Positions 38,122 through 45,892 of a DNA stretch of 64,000 bases are shown here, one piece after another (the stretch's first letter is position 1; the number at the start of each line of letters is the position of its first letter). A program made the position numbers and the translations under genes. Origin of the DNA: Bryocella elongata (GTDB lineage: Bacteria > Acidobacteriota > Terriglobia > Terriglobales > Acidobacteriaceae); contig NZ_FNVA01000009.1 in assembly GCF_900108185.1 (NCBI RefSeq), forward strand, positions 62,001 to 126,000, written 5' to 3'. Under the pieces are notes generated by a model, which did not search any database, was not told the origin of the DNA, and saw only the letters and a list, made by a program, of their open reading frames with translations.

Positions 38122-38251
38122 CCTTGACGCTTATAGATTTGACCCGCACCTTTTTAACGGCTTGAAATAAGGTGAGACTAGATGCCCGAGTTGACCTGCT
38201 CTGTGGACTAACTCACCTGATCGTTCGGAATTTCTTTTCGACGAGCGCTAA

Positions 38252-38509
38252 ATCGCAATGCGCACTTCTAAACTCTTGGCGGACGAGTTGGCTATCCCGA
38301 AGCCGAATTTTCAGGTCCTACGCCGCACGATGGCGACGCGCGCCCAGAATCTCGGTTCAGTGAAGGACATTCAATCTCACCTGCGCCACTCGCGAGCGGA
38401 TACGACAGCGAACGAGTACATGCAGGAACTGCCGGAGAGTGTGCAGCAGATGGTTGGCTCGGTCTACGCGATGCTCACATCAGCGGCAACACAGCAGCAG
38501 GCGATGTAG
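38252..38509 (+). pseudogene. 3' fragment of a tyrosine recombinase (integrase) beside tRNA-Val
   Basis: Open from a stop at 38249 to TAG 38509. Reads KLLADELAIPKPNFQVLRRT, MATRAQNLGSVKDIQSHLRH and SRADTTANEYMQELPESVQQ. This is the C-terminal catalytic end with Arg (LRRT), His (LRHS) and the Tyr nucleophile (NEYMQ) intact, but only about 85 residues remain of the roughly 400 of a whole integrase. An in-frame ATG (38258) is present but has no ribosome binding site. It lies 104 bp from the 3' end of the tRNA gene, a classical integrase position. Closely related to the dead left copy at 14053. Confidence 0.85.
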
Positions 38510-38555
38510 AGGATGCAGCCGGAGCAACCGGCATGGTTGATGCCAACCGGTGCAG

Positions 38556-38593
38556 TTTGGCATCAAATGGCATCAAGTCTCTTCCGCCAGTGG
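38556..38593 (+). repeat. Right copy of integrase-associated TTTGGCATCAAA repeat
   Basis: TTTGGCATCAAATGGCATCA, then AGTCTCTTCCGCCAGTGG, matches the block at 14432-14467 with one-base gaps. It lies between the integrase fragment and the tRNA 3' end, where an attachment site would be expected. Confidence 0.6.
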
Positions 38594-38612
38594 CTCTAAG
38601 CTGTTGATTTGA

Positions 38613-38687
38613 TGGTGGGCACAGCAGGATTCGAACCTACGACTTCCACCGTGTGAAGGTGGCACTCTACCGCTGAGTTATGCGCCC
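38613..38687 (-). tRNA. tRNA-Val (anticodon CAC)
   Basis: On the minus strand the gene reads GGGCGCA (acceptor), a D arm with AGCGGTA loop, the anticodon stem CCACC-GGTGG around loop TTCACAC (anticodon CAC at 38653-38655), a T arm with GGTTCGAATCC, then TGTGCCC and an encoded ACCA end. 75 nt including CCA. Its 3' end faces the integrase fragment and the island. Confidence 0.95.
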
Positions 38688-38953
38688 GTCCGGGCCGACT
38701 GGCCGGTGGCTGCGGGTACGACATGAGAAACGCAAGCGAAAGCTCGGTTCAATGCGACCAGCTGCTCTCTGTCCAGCATAGCATCGCTCTGCCATCGCGC
38801 CAAACTGAGCAATGAACACCTTCATAAAGTCCACTCACAGGGTGGGCGTGGCAGAACGTGAGCATTGCGCGGTACGGGCGGTCAACCGACAGGTGCGCGA
38901 ACCGCGTCTAAGCCTAAGGAAACTCAAGAGCCGGAAGGTACAATCCCGAAAGC

Positions 38954-39754
38954 ATGCCATCCCCGCACAACCCGACCCCGCAGGACGAGATTCGTCCAAA
39001 AAGGGTGGACTCCGCGCAACCTGCGGACGAGGATGGGGTTCCTGAGGATATGGGAACGCTGGCGGTCCATCCCGGAATGGTCGGAACGACTCCAGGGCAC
39101 GTTCCAGCAGAGAAACCAGTTCGCGATCTGACACCCGAGGAGCAGGCAGCCCGGACGGCGGCAGTGGCCCGCGGTGACTACTCGGGGATGAACGATGCCG
39201 AGGTGATGCTGGAGCTTAAGGCCGGCAACATGGGTGCCTTTGACATCCTGCTGAGCAAGTACCGCAAGCCCATCGTGCACTTCATGTTCCGGATGGTGCA
39301 CAACCAGGCCGTCGCAGAGGAGCTGGCGCAGGAGGTCTTTCTCCGCGTGTACCGTTCGCGCGAGACCTACCGGGCGGAAGCCCGGTTCAGCACCTGGCTG
39401 TATCGCATCGCCACGAACCTCGGCGTAAATCATGCGCGAGATACTCGCCACGAAAGAGCGGCTTCCACCGTCTATTTGGATGAGCCCGACTCCGAGACGG
39501 GCACAACGCCGGATGTTGCGGACGCCACCCCTACGATCGAGGCGGACATGCTCCGCACCGAACGTATGAAGGCCATCCGCCAGCATGTGATGAGCTTGCC
39601 CGAACGGCAGCGCACCGCAGTGCTGATGCACAAGTACGAGGGCCTGGATTACAAGCAGATCGGCGAGGTTCTGAAGCTCTCCGAGTCTGCCACCAAGAGC
39701 CTGCTCTTCCGCGCCTACCAGACGTTGCGAGAGCGATTGAAGGAGTTTATTTAG
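38954..39754 (+). CDS. ECF-type RNA polymerase sigma factor
   Basis: 266 aa. Region 2 reads NMGAFDILLSKYRKPIVHFM, then MVHNQAVAEELAQEVFLRVY and ARFSTWLYRIATNLGVNHAR; region 4 reads LPERQRTAVLMHKYEGLDYK, then QIGEVLKLSESATKSLLFRA. These are typical ECF (RpoE-like) sequences. An 80-residue acidic/proline-rich N-terminal extension precedes the sigma-2 domain; a shorter start is possible, but ATG 38954 is kept because the frame is open and coding-like. It is followed by a zinc-finger anti-sigma gene, its likely membrane-bound inhibitor, and then a DUF3106 gene. Confidence 0.92.
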   Translation: MPSPHNPTPQDEIRPKRVDSAQPADEDGVPEDMGTLAVHPGMVGTTPGHVPAEKPVRDLTPEEQAARTAAVARGDYSGMNDAEVMLELKAGNMGAFDILLSKYRKPIVHFMFRMVHNQAVAEELAQEVFLRVYRSRETYRAEARFSTWLYRIATNLGVNHARDTRHERAASTVYLDEPDSETGTTPDVADATPTIEADMLRTERMKAIRQHVMSLPERQRTAVLMHKYEGLDYKQIGEVLKLSESATKSLLFRAYQTLRERLKEFI

Positions 39755-39893
39755 GCCAAACGCTGGCGATAAGTCAGAGGCGGCAAACAGGAACCACGGC
39801 CCGTCAGGATCGGAAGACAACGACGGAAATCAAGTCCGGGTCAAACCGGCAAGCCGATAGAGAGTGACAATCCTCCCTGAAAGGAGGCTAGCA

Positions 39894-40424
39894 ATGAACA
39901 TGACGATGAAGACAAGGATCGATTGCAAAGAGTGCAAGGAATTGCTGCCCGACCTGCTGCTGGATCCGCAGGCTGTAGCGGAGCACGCTGGCGCAGCCGA
40001 GCATATGAAGACGTGTGCCGCGTGTCACTCCGAATATGAGGGGCTGCGCGCTACCTTTGCCCTGATGGATGAGTGGACGGCTCCTGAGCCCTCCACCTAC
40101 TTTGATACGCGGCTGCATGCCCGCCTGCGCGAGGAGATGGCAGCTCAGCCCGAGGGGTTGTGGGAGCGTCTTCGCTCCTTCGTCCTCTATAGCACTGGCC
40201 GCCAGTTCCGCCCGATCGTAGCCGGAGCGATGGGCTGCCTCTTGCTGCTTGGCGGTGCGGGAACCTTTGCTGGTGTCTATCAGCCCTGGAACCACGGCGC
40301 GGCATCCTCTGCAACGGTGAACGATCTGAAGATTCTGGACAACAACGCGCAGGCGGAACAGCAGCTCAACCAGCTTCTTGACGATGGCAGCTCGCCGGAC
40401 AGCTCAGCTGCTCCAACAACCTAG
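39894..40424 (+). CDS. Zinc-finger anti-sigma factor, membrane-anchored
   Basis: 176 aa from ATG 39894, after GAAAGGAGGCTAGCA. The N-terminal zf-HC2 domain has CKECKELLPDLLLD and then HMKTCAACHSEYEGL (HxxxCxxC zinc site). A linker leads to one membrane helix (IVAGAMGCLLLLGGAGTFAG, about 112-132) and a short Ser/Gln-rich periplasmic tail. It would hold the upstream ECF sigma factor inactive at the membrane until an envelope signal is sensed. The tail is too short to be an elaborate sensor. Confidence 0.88.
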   Translation: MNMTMKTRIDCKECKELLPDLLLDPQAVAEHAGAAEHMKTCAACHSEYEGLRATFALMDEWTAPEPSTYFDTRLHARLREEMAAQPEGLWERLRSFVLYSTGRQFRPIVAGAMGCLLLLGGAGTFAGVYQPWNHGAASSATVNDLKILDNNAQAEQQLNQLLDDGSSPDSSAAPTT

Positions 40425-40465
40425 TGGCGTTCGGTCGGCCGACGACGTGGCTGGCATGTAAAATT

Positions 40466-40566
40466 TCACGGCGCTATTTCGGGCGCTTATGGCTAAGATG
40501 AGGAAGTCCCCTGAAAGCGCAGACTTCCGCAAGCAATACCAAGGGGCCGGCGCGGATGCCGGCCTT
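40466..40566 (+). other. Two consecutive hairpins upstream of the DUF3106 gene
   Basis: GGAAGTC...GACTTCC (40502-40528, 13-nt loop) is followed by GGCCGGC-GCGGAT-GCCGGCC (40545-40564) and then TTCGTT. A TAAAAT box occurs at about 40458-40463. The set could be a terminator for the sigma/anti-sigma operon plus a structured leader, or a small RNA. I see no match to a known riboswitch. The rest of 40425-40699 has no gene. Confidence 0.3.
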
Positions 40567-40699
40567 CGTTGTGAGTGGGCACCGGGTATCCGGGTTCAAG
40601 CGGGCTCTGAAGGTCTATCAGGAGAAGTTCGTCTAAAGAGAGGCCTGAAGGCCCGGGTTTTCGTCGTAACGTTATGCAGGCCTTGACCAGGGTGTTGTG

Positions 40700-41425
40700 A
40701 TGAAGCGGATGGCGACAATGCGGAGCGCTGCGGTGGTGGGAGCCACCCTGTTGGCGGCGACTGGCCTTTATGGCCAGCAGCATTCGTCTGCTTCGCGACC
40801 TGCGCCCGCGCCTCACTTCTCTGCTCCACGGCCCAGCCAGCCGCCACCCCACAACAACTTCACCGGGCAGTCGCACCCGCAGAACGTGCCGCAACAGGCT
40901 CCGGTCGAGCGGCGCGCTCCCGGAGGCCAGCCCGCGAACCAGCAGCAGTTGGCGCCGATTCAGCGGCGGGAGACGGGCACGGGCGCGAATGGCGAGCACC
41001 TGGCCGAGTGGATGCAGCACCACAGCAACCTCTCCCTGCCCGAACAGCAGCGTGCGCTGCAGAGCGAGCCCGGCTTCCGGGATCTTCCCGGCCCGACGCA
41101 GCAGCGGCTGATGAGCCGGCTCTCCCAGCTCAACGCCATGCCGGCCGAGCAGCGTCAGCGGCTGATCCAGCGCAACGAGGCGATGGAGCGGCTGAATCCG
41201 AACCAGCGCACTGAGGTCCGTAACGCTACGCAGCAGTGGGCCGCACTTCCTCCGGACCAGAAGTTTGCCGTGGCGCGCAGCTTCCGCGCGCTTCGGCAGC
41301 TGCCGCCCGACCAGCGGAGCGCGGCCCTGCAGTCAGGCCGCTACACGGCGCCGTTCAACGCGCAGCAGCGCCAGGCGCTGGATGGGCTGATGCGGGTTGA
41401 GCCTATGCTGCCACCGGACCAGTGA
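40700..41425 (+). CDS. Exported DUF3106-domain protein
   Basis: 241 aa from ATG 40700 (a GTG lies just before). Signal peptide about 1-26 (MKRMATMRSAAVVGATLLAA...GLYGQ). A Pro/Gln/His-rich low-complexity stretch (about 27-95) precedes the DUF3106 region, with its repeated short helices: LSLPEQQRALQSEPGFRDLP, SRLSQLNAMPAEQRQRLIQR, WAALPPDQKFAVARSFRALR. Function of the family is unknown. In Acidobacteria it often sits behind an ECF sigma/anti-sigma pair, as here, suggesting an envelope stress role by analogy to CpxP/RseB-like partners (inference). Followed by a GC-rich hairpin. Confidence 0.8.
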   Translation: MKRMATMRSAAVVGATLLAATGLYGQQHSSASRPAPAPHFSAPRPSQPPPHNNFTGQSHPQNVPQQAPVERRAPGGQPANQQQLAPIQRRETGTGANGEHLAEWMQHHSNLSLPEQQRALQSEPGFRDLPGPTQQRLMSRLSQLNAMPAEQRQRLIQRNEAMERLNPNQRTEVRNATQQWAALPPDQKFAVARSFRALRQLPPDQRSAALQSGRYTAPFNAQQRQALDGLMRVEPMLPPDQ

Positions 41426-41428
41426 GAG

Positions 41429-41612
41429 CAGCAGAACAGCGGATTAGCAGAACAGCAGAACAGAGAAGACAAGGAGCAGCCGAGGCTGCTCCTTTGACGT
41501 TTGTGGCGGATTCGCCTGCGGATTTGCGCGGTTTCGGCTCGGCTGACCTGCTCATCCGCTGCTGCTCGGCCGCTCTGCTGTTCCGCTGTTCCGCTGTTCT
41601 GCTGTTCTTCCT
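41429..41612. repeat. Nested inverted repeat between convergent genes, with central terminator
   Basis: Left side (41429-41466) is built of CAGAACAGC units; right side (41550-41612) is their reverse complement (GCTGTTCCGCTGTTCTGCTG). In the middle, AAGGAGCAGCC-GA-GGCTGCTCCTT (41471-41494) is a tight hairpin ending in TTTG, a good bidirectional terminator. The outer repeat looks like microsatellite-like expansion folded into a long stem. It fills the space between DUF3106 and proline dehydrogenase stops. Confidence 0.65.
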
Positions 41613-42527
41613 CTAGCTCTTGAAGAAGTTCTTCGCCAGGAAGAGGACGTTGGCGGGGCGTTCGGCGAGGCGGCGCATGAAGTAGGGGTACCACTCCGGG
41701 CCGAAGGGTACGTAGACCCGGACGCCGAAGCCTTCCCTGGCGAGCTTGCGCTGCAGGTCGCGGCGGACTCCGTAGAGCATCTGGAACTCGAAGGCCTTCT
41801 TGTCCAGTCCGGTTTGGGCGACGAAGGCGCGCATCTGGTCGATGATGGCTTCGTCGTGTGTGGCGAGGCCGCAGAAGACTCCTGATGTCGCGCAGCGCTT
41901 CATCAGCTTGACGTAGTTTGCGTCCACGTCGGGCTTCGCGGGGAAGGCGATCTCGGCGGGTTCCTTGTAGGCGCCTTTGCAGAGGCGGATACGGATTCCC
42001 TGCGCCAGCAGGCGCTCGATGTCGGCTTCGGTGCGGTAGAGGTAGGCCTGCATCACCGTTCCTACCGCGCCGGGAAACCGGGCGTTCAGGTGCTCGGTCA
42101 TGGCGATGGTGCGCTCGGTGTAGGGCGAGCCTTCCATGTCGATGCGGACGAAGCTGCCGATCTGCGCGGCGTGCTGGACCATCTCGCCGACGATGCGTTC
42201 CGCCAGCTCATCACCTATGTCCATGCCGACCTGCGTGAGCTTGACGCTGACGTTGGCGTTGAGGTCCTTCGCGGCGATCTCGTCGAGGAGGCGGTGATAG
42301 ACGGCTGCGGAGGCTTCGGCCTGGGCGACCTCGGTGACGCTCTCGCCGAGGGAGTCGAGGGTGACGGCGATGCCTTCAGCGTTGATCTGGCGGGTCGCGG
42401 CGATGGCCTGCTCGACCGTCATGCCGGCGACGAAGCGCTGCGAGACCTTGCGGCCGAGGGAGGACTGCTCCGAGAACGACCGGAAGCTTTTATTAGTGGA
42501 GAGCGCGATGAAGAAGGAACGAAGCAT
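41613..42527 (-). CDS. Proline dehydrogenase (monofunctional)
   Basis: 304 aa FAD enzyme oxidising L-proline to pyrroline-5-carboxylate, first step of proline catabolism. ATG 42527 begins MLRSFFIALSTNKSFRSFSE; the much longer open frame upstream is noncoding repeat sequence. Motifs: VSVKLTQVGMDIGDELAERI, FVRIDMEGSPYTERTI, IRIRLCKGAYKEPAEIAFP (substrate/flavin region) and YVPFGPEWYPYFMRRLAERP. The length fits the monofunctional type rather than PutA; no pyrroline-carboxylate dehydrogenase is adjacent. Confidence 0.93.
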   Translation of the reverse strand: MLRSFFIALSTNKSFRSFSEQSSLGRKVSQRFVAGMTVEQAIAATRQINAEGIAVTLDSLGESVTEVAQAEASAAVYHRLLDEIAAKDLNANVSVKLTQVGMDIGDELAERIVGEMVQHAAQIGSFVRIDMEGSPYTERTIAMTEHLNARFPGAVGTVMQAYLYRTEADIERLLAQGIRIRLCKGAYKEPAEIAFPAKPDVDANYVKLMKRCATSGVFCGLATHDEAIIDQMRAFVAQTGLDKKAFEFQMLYGVRRDLQRKLAREGFGVRVYVPFGPEWYPYFMRRLAERPANVLFLAKNFFKS

Positions 42528-42571
42528 CTTGCTCTTCAGGGTAAGGCATTGGCGGTACGGGTGGCGGGGAT

Positions 42572-42723
42572 GGGTACCACCCCTCCCCCGGGGGTGTCCG
42601 CAAAATCCTGACTGCGGAGACTTTGGGAGAGGAATCCGGGTGCGGGTTTCGGGTGTTCGGTTTCGGGTGTTGGATGGGTCTATTTCTATTGTAGTGAGTT
42701 GGGATGGGAAGTACGCCAAACGG
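42572..42723 (+). repeat. Dispersed intergenic repeat element, compact copy
   Basis: One end carries TGGGTACC, CCTCCCCCG, GCAAA and GAGACTTT; the other end (42680-42723) reads CTATTTCTATTGTAGTGAGT through AAGTACGCCAAACGG. Both ends recur at 62909-62960 and 63953-63996, where a gene lies between them. It fills most of the 240-bp space between the proline dehydrogenase start and the next gene. Confidence 0.6.
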
Positions 42724-42768
42724 GGCTGGGTATTTGGTGGTCGGGGCGGGTTCCTGTTTTGCGATAGC

Positions 42769-42975
42769 ATGGCTGCCATGAACAGACGGAAACCGAATTG
42801 GATTACGGGCGCCTTTGTCATACTTTTTGGTGTTCTGGCGCTGCTGAGGAGCCTGAGCAATCCTCGGATGGCGGCTGCCCACGGTTCGGATCGCCTGCAA
42901 CTGATCGCCGTGGGGTTGTGCTTTGGGATCGGCGCGAGCCTGCTGGCTGGTTTGTTCCGATTTCCGAGTGAGTGA
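42769..42975 (+). CDS. Small two-helix membrane protein
   Basis: 68 aa. Two hydrophobic segments (WITGAFVILFGVLALLRSL and LQLIAVGLCFGIGASLLAGL) are separated by a short basic/polar loop (SNPRMAAAHGSDR). ATG 42769; a second ATG at 42778 is possible. It has no domain that I recognise. It is placed just after the dispersed repeat and divergent from proline dehydrogenase. Coding is supported by the membrane-helix pattern only. Confidence 0.45.
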   Translation: MAAMNRRKPNWITGAFVILFGVLALLRSLSNPRMAAAHGSDRLQLIAVGLCFGIGASLLAGLFRFPSE

Positions 42976-43062
42976 TGGAACGAATGGGTGAGCCAGCGTC
43001 ATGATTGCCCTTGGATGAGGCCGTAACGGATGGGCGTCAACCTCTGTTTGCGGAGGGATAGG

Positions 43063-43272
43063 ATGAACGGGATTCGATCCGCCGAGCGGGAGGATATCGT
43101 GGGCTCGACACGGCAGCTGAGTGGCGACAGGGCGGCAGAGGCGTGGCTGCGGGGGTCGGTGGCTCCGGCCTACGATGCCCTGCGGGCGGATCCATCGCGT
43201 GCGGTGTCCGCGGATCACGTGCGCTTAGCCCTGGCCAAGGCGAACGAGAAGGCTGTTGCGAAGAGACGATGA
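43063..43272 (+). CDS. PaaA/stability-determinant-like antitoxin, apparently orphan
   Basis: 69 aa from ATG 43063, chosen because GGAGGG lies seven bases upstream; the open frame begins earlier at 43030. The C-terminal part, AEAWLRGSVAPAYDALRADP followed by SRAVSADHVRLALAKANEKA, resembles ParE-partner antitoxins of the PaaA/stability-determinant type (W-L-R, then D-P-R, then H/V-R). Normally a ParE/RelE toxin gene overlaps or follows. Nothing like that is seen in the next 500 bp, so the toxin was probably lost. A short similar string, STGTLSGDRAWET, at about 43709-43747 may be a relic of a second copy. Confidence 0.6.
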   Translation: MNGIRSAEREDIVGSTRQLSGDRAAEAWLRGSVAPAYDALRADPSRAVSADHVRLALAKANEKAVAKRR

Positions 43273-44046
43273 TGCGTGAGGAGCCGCGGAGGACCGACGT
43301 ACCTCAGGGGCTGAAGCCCCCTCATGAGGGCGGTTGGTGTCACGGCTGAAGTCCTTCGACGACGCTCAGGACGACCTGCCGTTCGTGCCACTTGTTCAGA
43401 GGGCTCCGGGGTGAATGGGGGAGTATGGGAGCGTGGCGGGATGGTTCAGGTGCGGGCGGTATCGGTTCCCACCCGTGACGATGAGGCTGTCACGGATGGG
43501 GCACCCGGAATGTGCCGGTGGAGATGCGGGTTTCTCCACTGCGCGGGACGGTAAAGCTGTCCCGCTCCGGTCGAAATGACACATCTTCTCTTGGCTTATC
43601 TATGGGGCGCTGTTAGAGCTCGCGGCTGAAGAGGGGCACCGCCTCTGCGCCCGTGACGATTGGGCCGTCAACCATTCGGTGCCTGACCTACGGCGAGTTG
43701 ACCCGCAATCCACTGGCACACTAAGCGGCGACAGGGCGTGGGAAACGTTAGGCCCCTTGCCGTTACGTAGTTCGTGGTTTGCTTACGCTCTCCTTCAGCT
43801 TTGGGATAATCTTGTCCTTCACCGATTCCCTTGGGGTTCTGAAAAGACGGGACATGCCCGCTTTGAACTTCGCCAGCCCTCTGAGCCTTCGTGGTATTCG
43901 TGTTTCATATGCGGGGTCTATCCTCTTGCAAAAATCAAAGCGCAAGCCACCAACAAAGAAGACCGTAAACAGCGAATCCCCACATAAGCAATCCGCCCAA
44001 GAAAAGTGTGCAGTACTAGACACGCTCCCTTCCGTTCCTGAGATTA
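43273..44046. other. Intergenic tract with repeats and gene debris
   Basis: No convincing gene. Contains the 59-bp dispersed repeat (43526-43584), a CTTCGACGACGCTCAGGACG string near 43354 resembling the REP-like sequence inside the M3 peptidase gene, and a piece like the antitoxin start (near 43709). A frame open from a TTG at 43779 runs into the following hypothetical gene, but its first 89 codons look noncoding. Confidence 0.45.
43526..43584. repeat. 59-bp dispersed repeat, copy 1
   Basis: GCGGGTTTCTCCACTGCGCG followed by GGACGGTAAAGCTGTCCCGC and TCCGGTCGAAATGACACAT. The same 59 bp with about seven mismatches occurs at 55525-55583. The stem GCGGGACGG/GCTGTCCCGC gives it a hairpin. It is the type of short intergenic repeat common in this phylum. 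Confidence 0.8.
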
Positions 44047-44741
44047 TGCCGACCCCACCACCCAATAAGGAACGCTACACATGCCGTCCCGATCAGACGC
44101 CGTGGTGGAAGACCATGCTTGAAGTCACTGCCGTAGTTGTGGGACTCGCCGTTGCGGTAATTTATGTCCTCCAATTGAAGGAGATGCGAAAATCCACCGA
44201 TGCCTCCACCGTAGCGGCGAATGCCGCGAAGAATGGATTTGAACTCAATCGTGATTCTTTGAAAGCAACAAGTGCGGGAATCATCGTACCTAATATGGGG
44301 TTTCAGCAAGGTTCCGGGGTCGTAAATGTTGTCATGGAGAACAGAGGCAAAGGCAATGCTTGGGACATCGAAACTACTTACAGGGTGAGCCTCATATCTC
44401 TTCCCAGGAAAAATGTAATTTTGAGATTGCCTCCCAAGACAGCGGTCTATCCTGTTGTAGCTCCCGCCGACGGTCCAGGCGAATTCACGATTTTGCCGAA
44501 ATATACCCGGGAAGACTTACTTTGCTTCAACCGTCAACAGGAGGCGGTTCAGGTAGAGGGTGAATTTCGCTACGGAAACAGTTTTGACAATGTGGGCAAC
44601 AGGAAGTTTTGCTTGATTGCAATGGTTGGCAATACGATCCCTTGCTCCGCACTGGAAATGAGACTCCGTGTAAATTCTGACCCTTTGGGGCTGAATATAC
44701 CTCCTATCCCACCACAAGAAGATTGCCACAAGAAGGAATAG
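44047..44741 (+). CDS. Hypothetical membrane-anchored protein
   Basis: 231 aa from ATG 44047. One N-terminal membrane helix (MLEVTAVVVGLAVAVIYVLQ, about residues 22-41) is followed by LKEMRKSTDASTVAANAAKN, a short helical linker, then a beta-rich C-terminal domain (VNVVMENRGKGNAWDIETTY, VEGEFRYGNSF). This layout (WWKTMLEV, helix, KAMR-S-aa repeats, sandwich) is common to unnamed acidobacterial proteins, and the protein at 62979-63857 has a similar plan. Function unknown. The start is uncertain: no clear ribosome binding site, with ATG 43854 as an alternative. Confidence 0.6.
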
Positions 44742-44765
44742 CGCTGCCCTGTCACGGAGCCTAGT

Positions 44766-44794
44766 CATGACGCACCGCCCGCTTGTGCGTCATG
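44766..44794. terminator. Hairpin after hypothetical gene
   Basis: CATGACGCA and TGCGTCATG are perfect 9-bp arms around an 11-nt loop, 24 bp after the stop at 44741. No T run follows, so it is a weak terminator or simply a stem. Confidence 0.4.
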
Positions 44795-44801
44795 CATGTA
44801 A

Positions 44802-44819
44802 TGTCAAAAATATTTGACA
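44802..44819. promoter_or_regulatory. XRE operator candidate, copy 1
   Basis: TGTCAAAAATATTTGACA: 7-bp arms TGTCAAA/TTTGACA with a 4-nt AT spacer. It contains TTGACA, which may double as a -35 box. The same 18-bp palindrome, with inverted spacer, is found 29 bp downstream. Confidence 0.7.
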
Positions 44820-44842
44820 CGCCTCGCGTTCCGCGCTACAGT

Positions 44843-44872
44843 CCTCCATGTCAAATATTTTTGACATGGAGG
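44843..44872. promoter_or_regulatory. XRE operator candidate, copy 2, covering the ribosome binding site
   Basis: The 18-bp core TGTCAAATATTTTTGACA (44849-44866) sits inside a longer palindrome with 13-bp arms CCTCCATGTCAAA / TTTGACATGGAGG and spacer TATT. The right arm contains GGAGG, the ribosome binding site of the gene starting at 44880. Both repressor binding on DNA and folding of the RNA would therefore block expression. Confidence 0.7.
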
Positions 44873-44879
44873 CAGTTCG

Positions 44880-45305
44880 ATGCCGAGCCTTTCTTATCAG
44901 GAGAAGTCGCTCTACGGCTCGCTGGCCGCGGAGCTTGTCGTGTACGTTCCTTACTTCCTGTTTCATCGCGCGAACTCGATTGAGGGAGTGGCGACGATGA
45001 TCCTGGCGATCATCGTGGTGCAGATCGTTCTGCAGTCGTTGATTGCGGTGTTTACGCGCAACCGCACTACCGATGAGCGGGACAGGCTGATCGAGCTGCG
45101 GGGGTACAAGACGGGGTATCTGACGGTGGTGTCGCTGATGGTGGTGGGGCTGGGGGCGTTGTGGCTGCATACGGCGACCAACACGTTTCCGCTGCATGGG
45201 CAGGCGCTGGCGATGCACTTTCTCTCGGTGTTCTTCAGCGTGCTGATCCTGGGCGACCTGGCGAAGACGGTGGCGCAGATTGTGGCTTACCGGAGAGCGC
45301 TGTGA
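44880..45305 (+). CDS. Membrane protein with DERD motif (first gene of XRE-controlled operon)
   Basis: 141 aa with four membrane helices (LAAELVVYVPYFLF, VATMILAIIVVQIVLQSLIA, GYLTVVSLMVVGLGALWL, AMHFLSVFFSVLILGDLA). Between helices 2 and 3 lies TTDERDRLIELRGYKTGY, a motif shared with the next gene and with DUF2178-like proteins that sit next to small XRE regulators in other bacteria. ATG 44880 follows GGAGG inside the second operator. The stop overlaps the start of the next gene (GTGA). Function of such proteins is unknown. Confidence 0.75.
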   Translation: MPSLSYQEKSLYGSLAAELVVYVPYFLFHRANSIEGVATMILAIIVVQIVLQSLIAVFTRNRTTDERDRLIELRGYKTGYLTVVSLMVVGLGALWLHTATNTFPLHGQALAMHFLSVFFSVLILGDLAKTVAQIVAYRRAL

Positions 45306-45892
45306 GCGGCGACGGCAGACCGGTGGCGCCGGAGAGCGTGCAGGAGAATGAGGCCAAGCTGCCGATGACGTACCGGCAGAAGGAGCTGTGGTGGGAGTTC
45401 GGGTCAGCGGCCGTGGTGCTGGCGGTGTTCGGCGTCTCGAGCTGGCGGCATCCGCTCGCCCATGGCTGGGCCAGCACGATGGTGTGGTGGCTGCCCGTGC
45501 TGTCGCTGCTCTATTCGAGCTTCACGCTTCACGCGAAGGATCGGGGGGTGGCGGACGAGCGCGACCGCGAGATTGATGCGCGAGGCGATCTGACCGGGCT
45601 GAGACTGGCGGGTGCTGGCGTGGCGGTGATGGTCTTCAATCCCGGAACGCTTCTGCAGACGATCGACGGAGCGTTGGGGACGCTGTTTGTGCTGATGTGC
45701 CTGACGCAGATGCTGCGCTCGGCGCGGAAGCTGCGGTTATATGCGGGGCATGACAGCTTTCTGCCGGACCGGTGGATTGCGAGGCAGCGGGCCCGGCGCT
45801 GGCGGAAGATGGCGGACAGGACGGGCAGCATCGAAGCGCGCGAGCGTTGGCTGGCGATGGCCGACGAGTGGGAGCAGAAGGCGCGGCGATGA
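45302..45892 (+). CDS. Second membrane protein with DERD motif
   Basis: 196 aa from GTG 45302, overlapping the previous stop (GTGA), with GGAGAG four bases before; ATG 45365 ([20 protein letters not shown]) is the alternative. Membrane segments: [82 protein letters not shown] aligns with the DERDxxIxxRGxxTG motif of the first gene, so the two are paralogues. A basic C-terminal cytoplasmic tail ([13 protein letters not shown]...[16 protein letters not shown]) is extra. Its stop overlaps the XRE start (ATGA). Confidence 0.72.
   Translation: MSGDGRPVAPESVQENEAKLPMTYRQKELWWEFGSAAVVLAVFGVSSWRHPLAHGWASTMVWWLPVLSLLYSSFTLHAKDRGVADERDREIDARGDLTGLRLAGAGVAVMVFNPGTLLQTIDGALGTLFVLMCLTQMLRSARKLRLYAGHDSFLPDRWIARQRARRWRKMADRTGSIEARERWLAMADEWEQKARR

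Noticed and set aside
42528-42860. N-terminal extension of proline dehydrogenase
   Set aside because: Low-complexity Pro/Arg/Thr text that corresponds to the dispersed repeat; family homology starts at ATG 42527.
43763-44065. 100-residue minus-strand open frame opposite the hypothetical gene start
   Set aside because: No start context, no domain and overlaps a stretch that appears noncoding on both strands.
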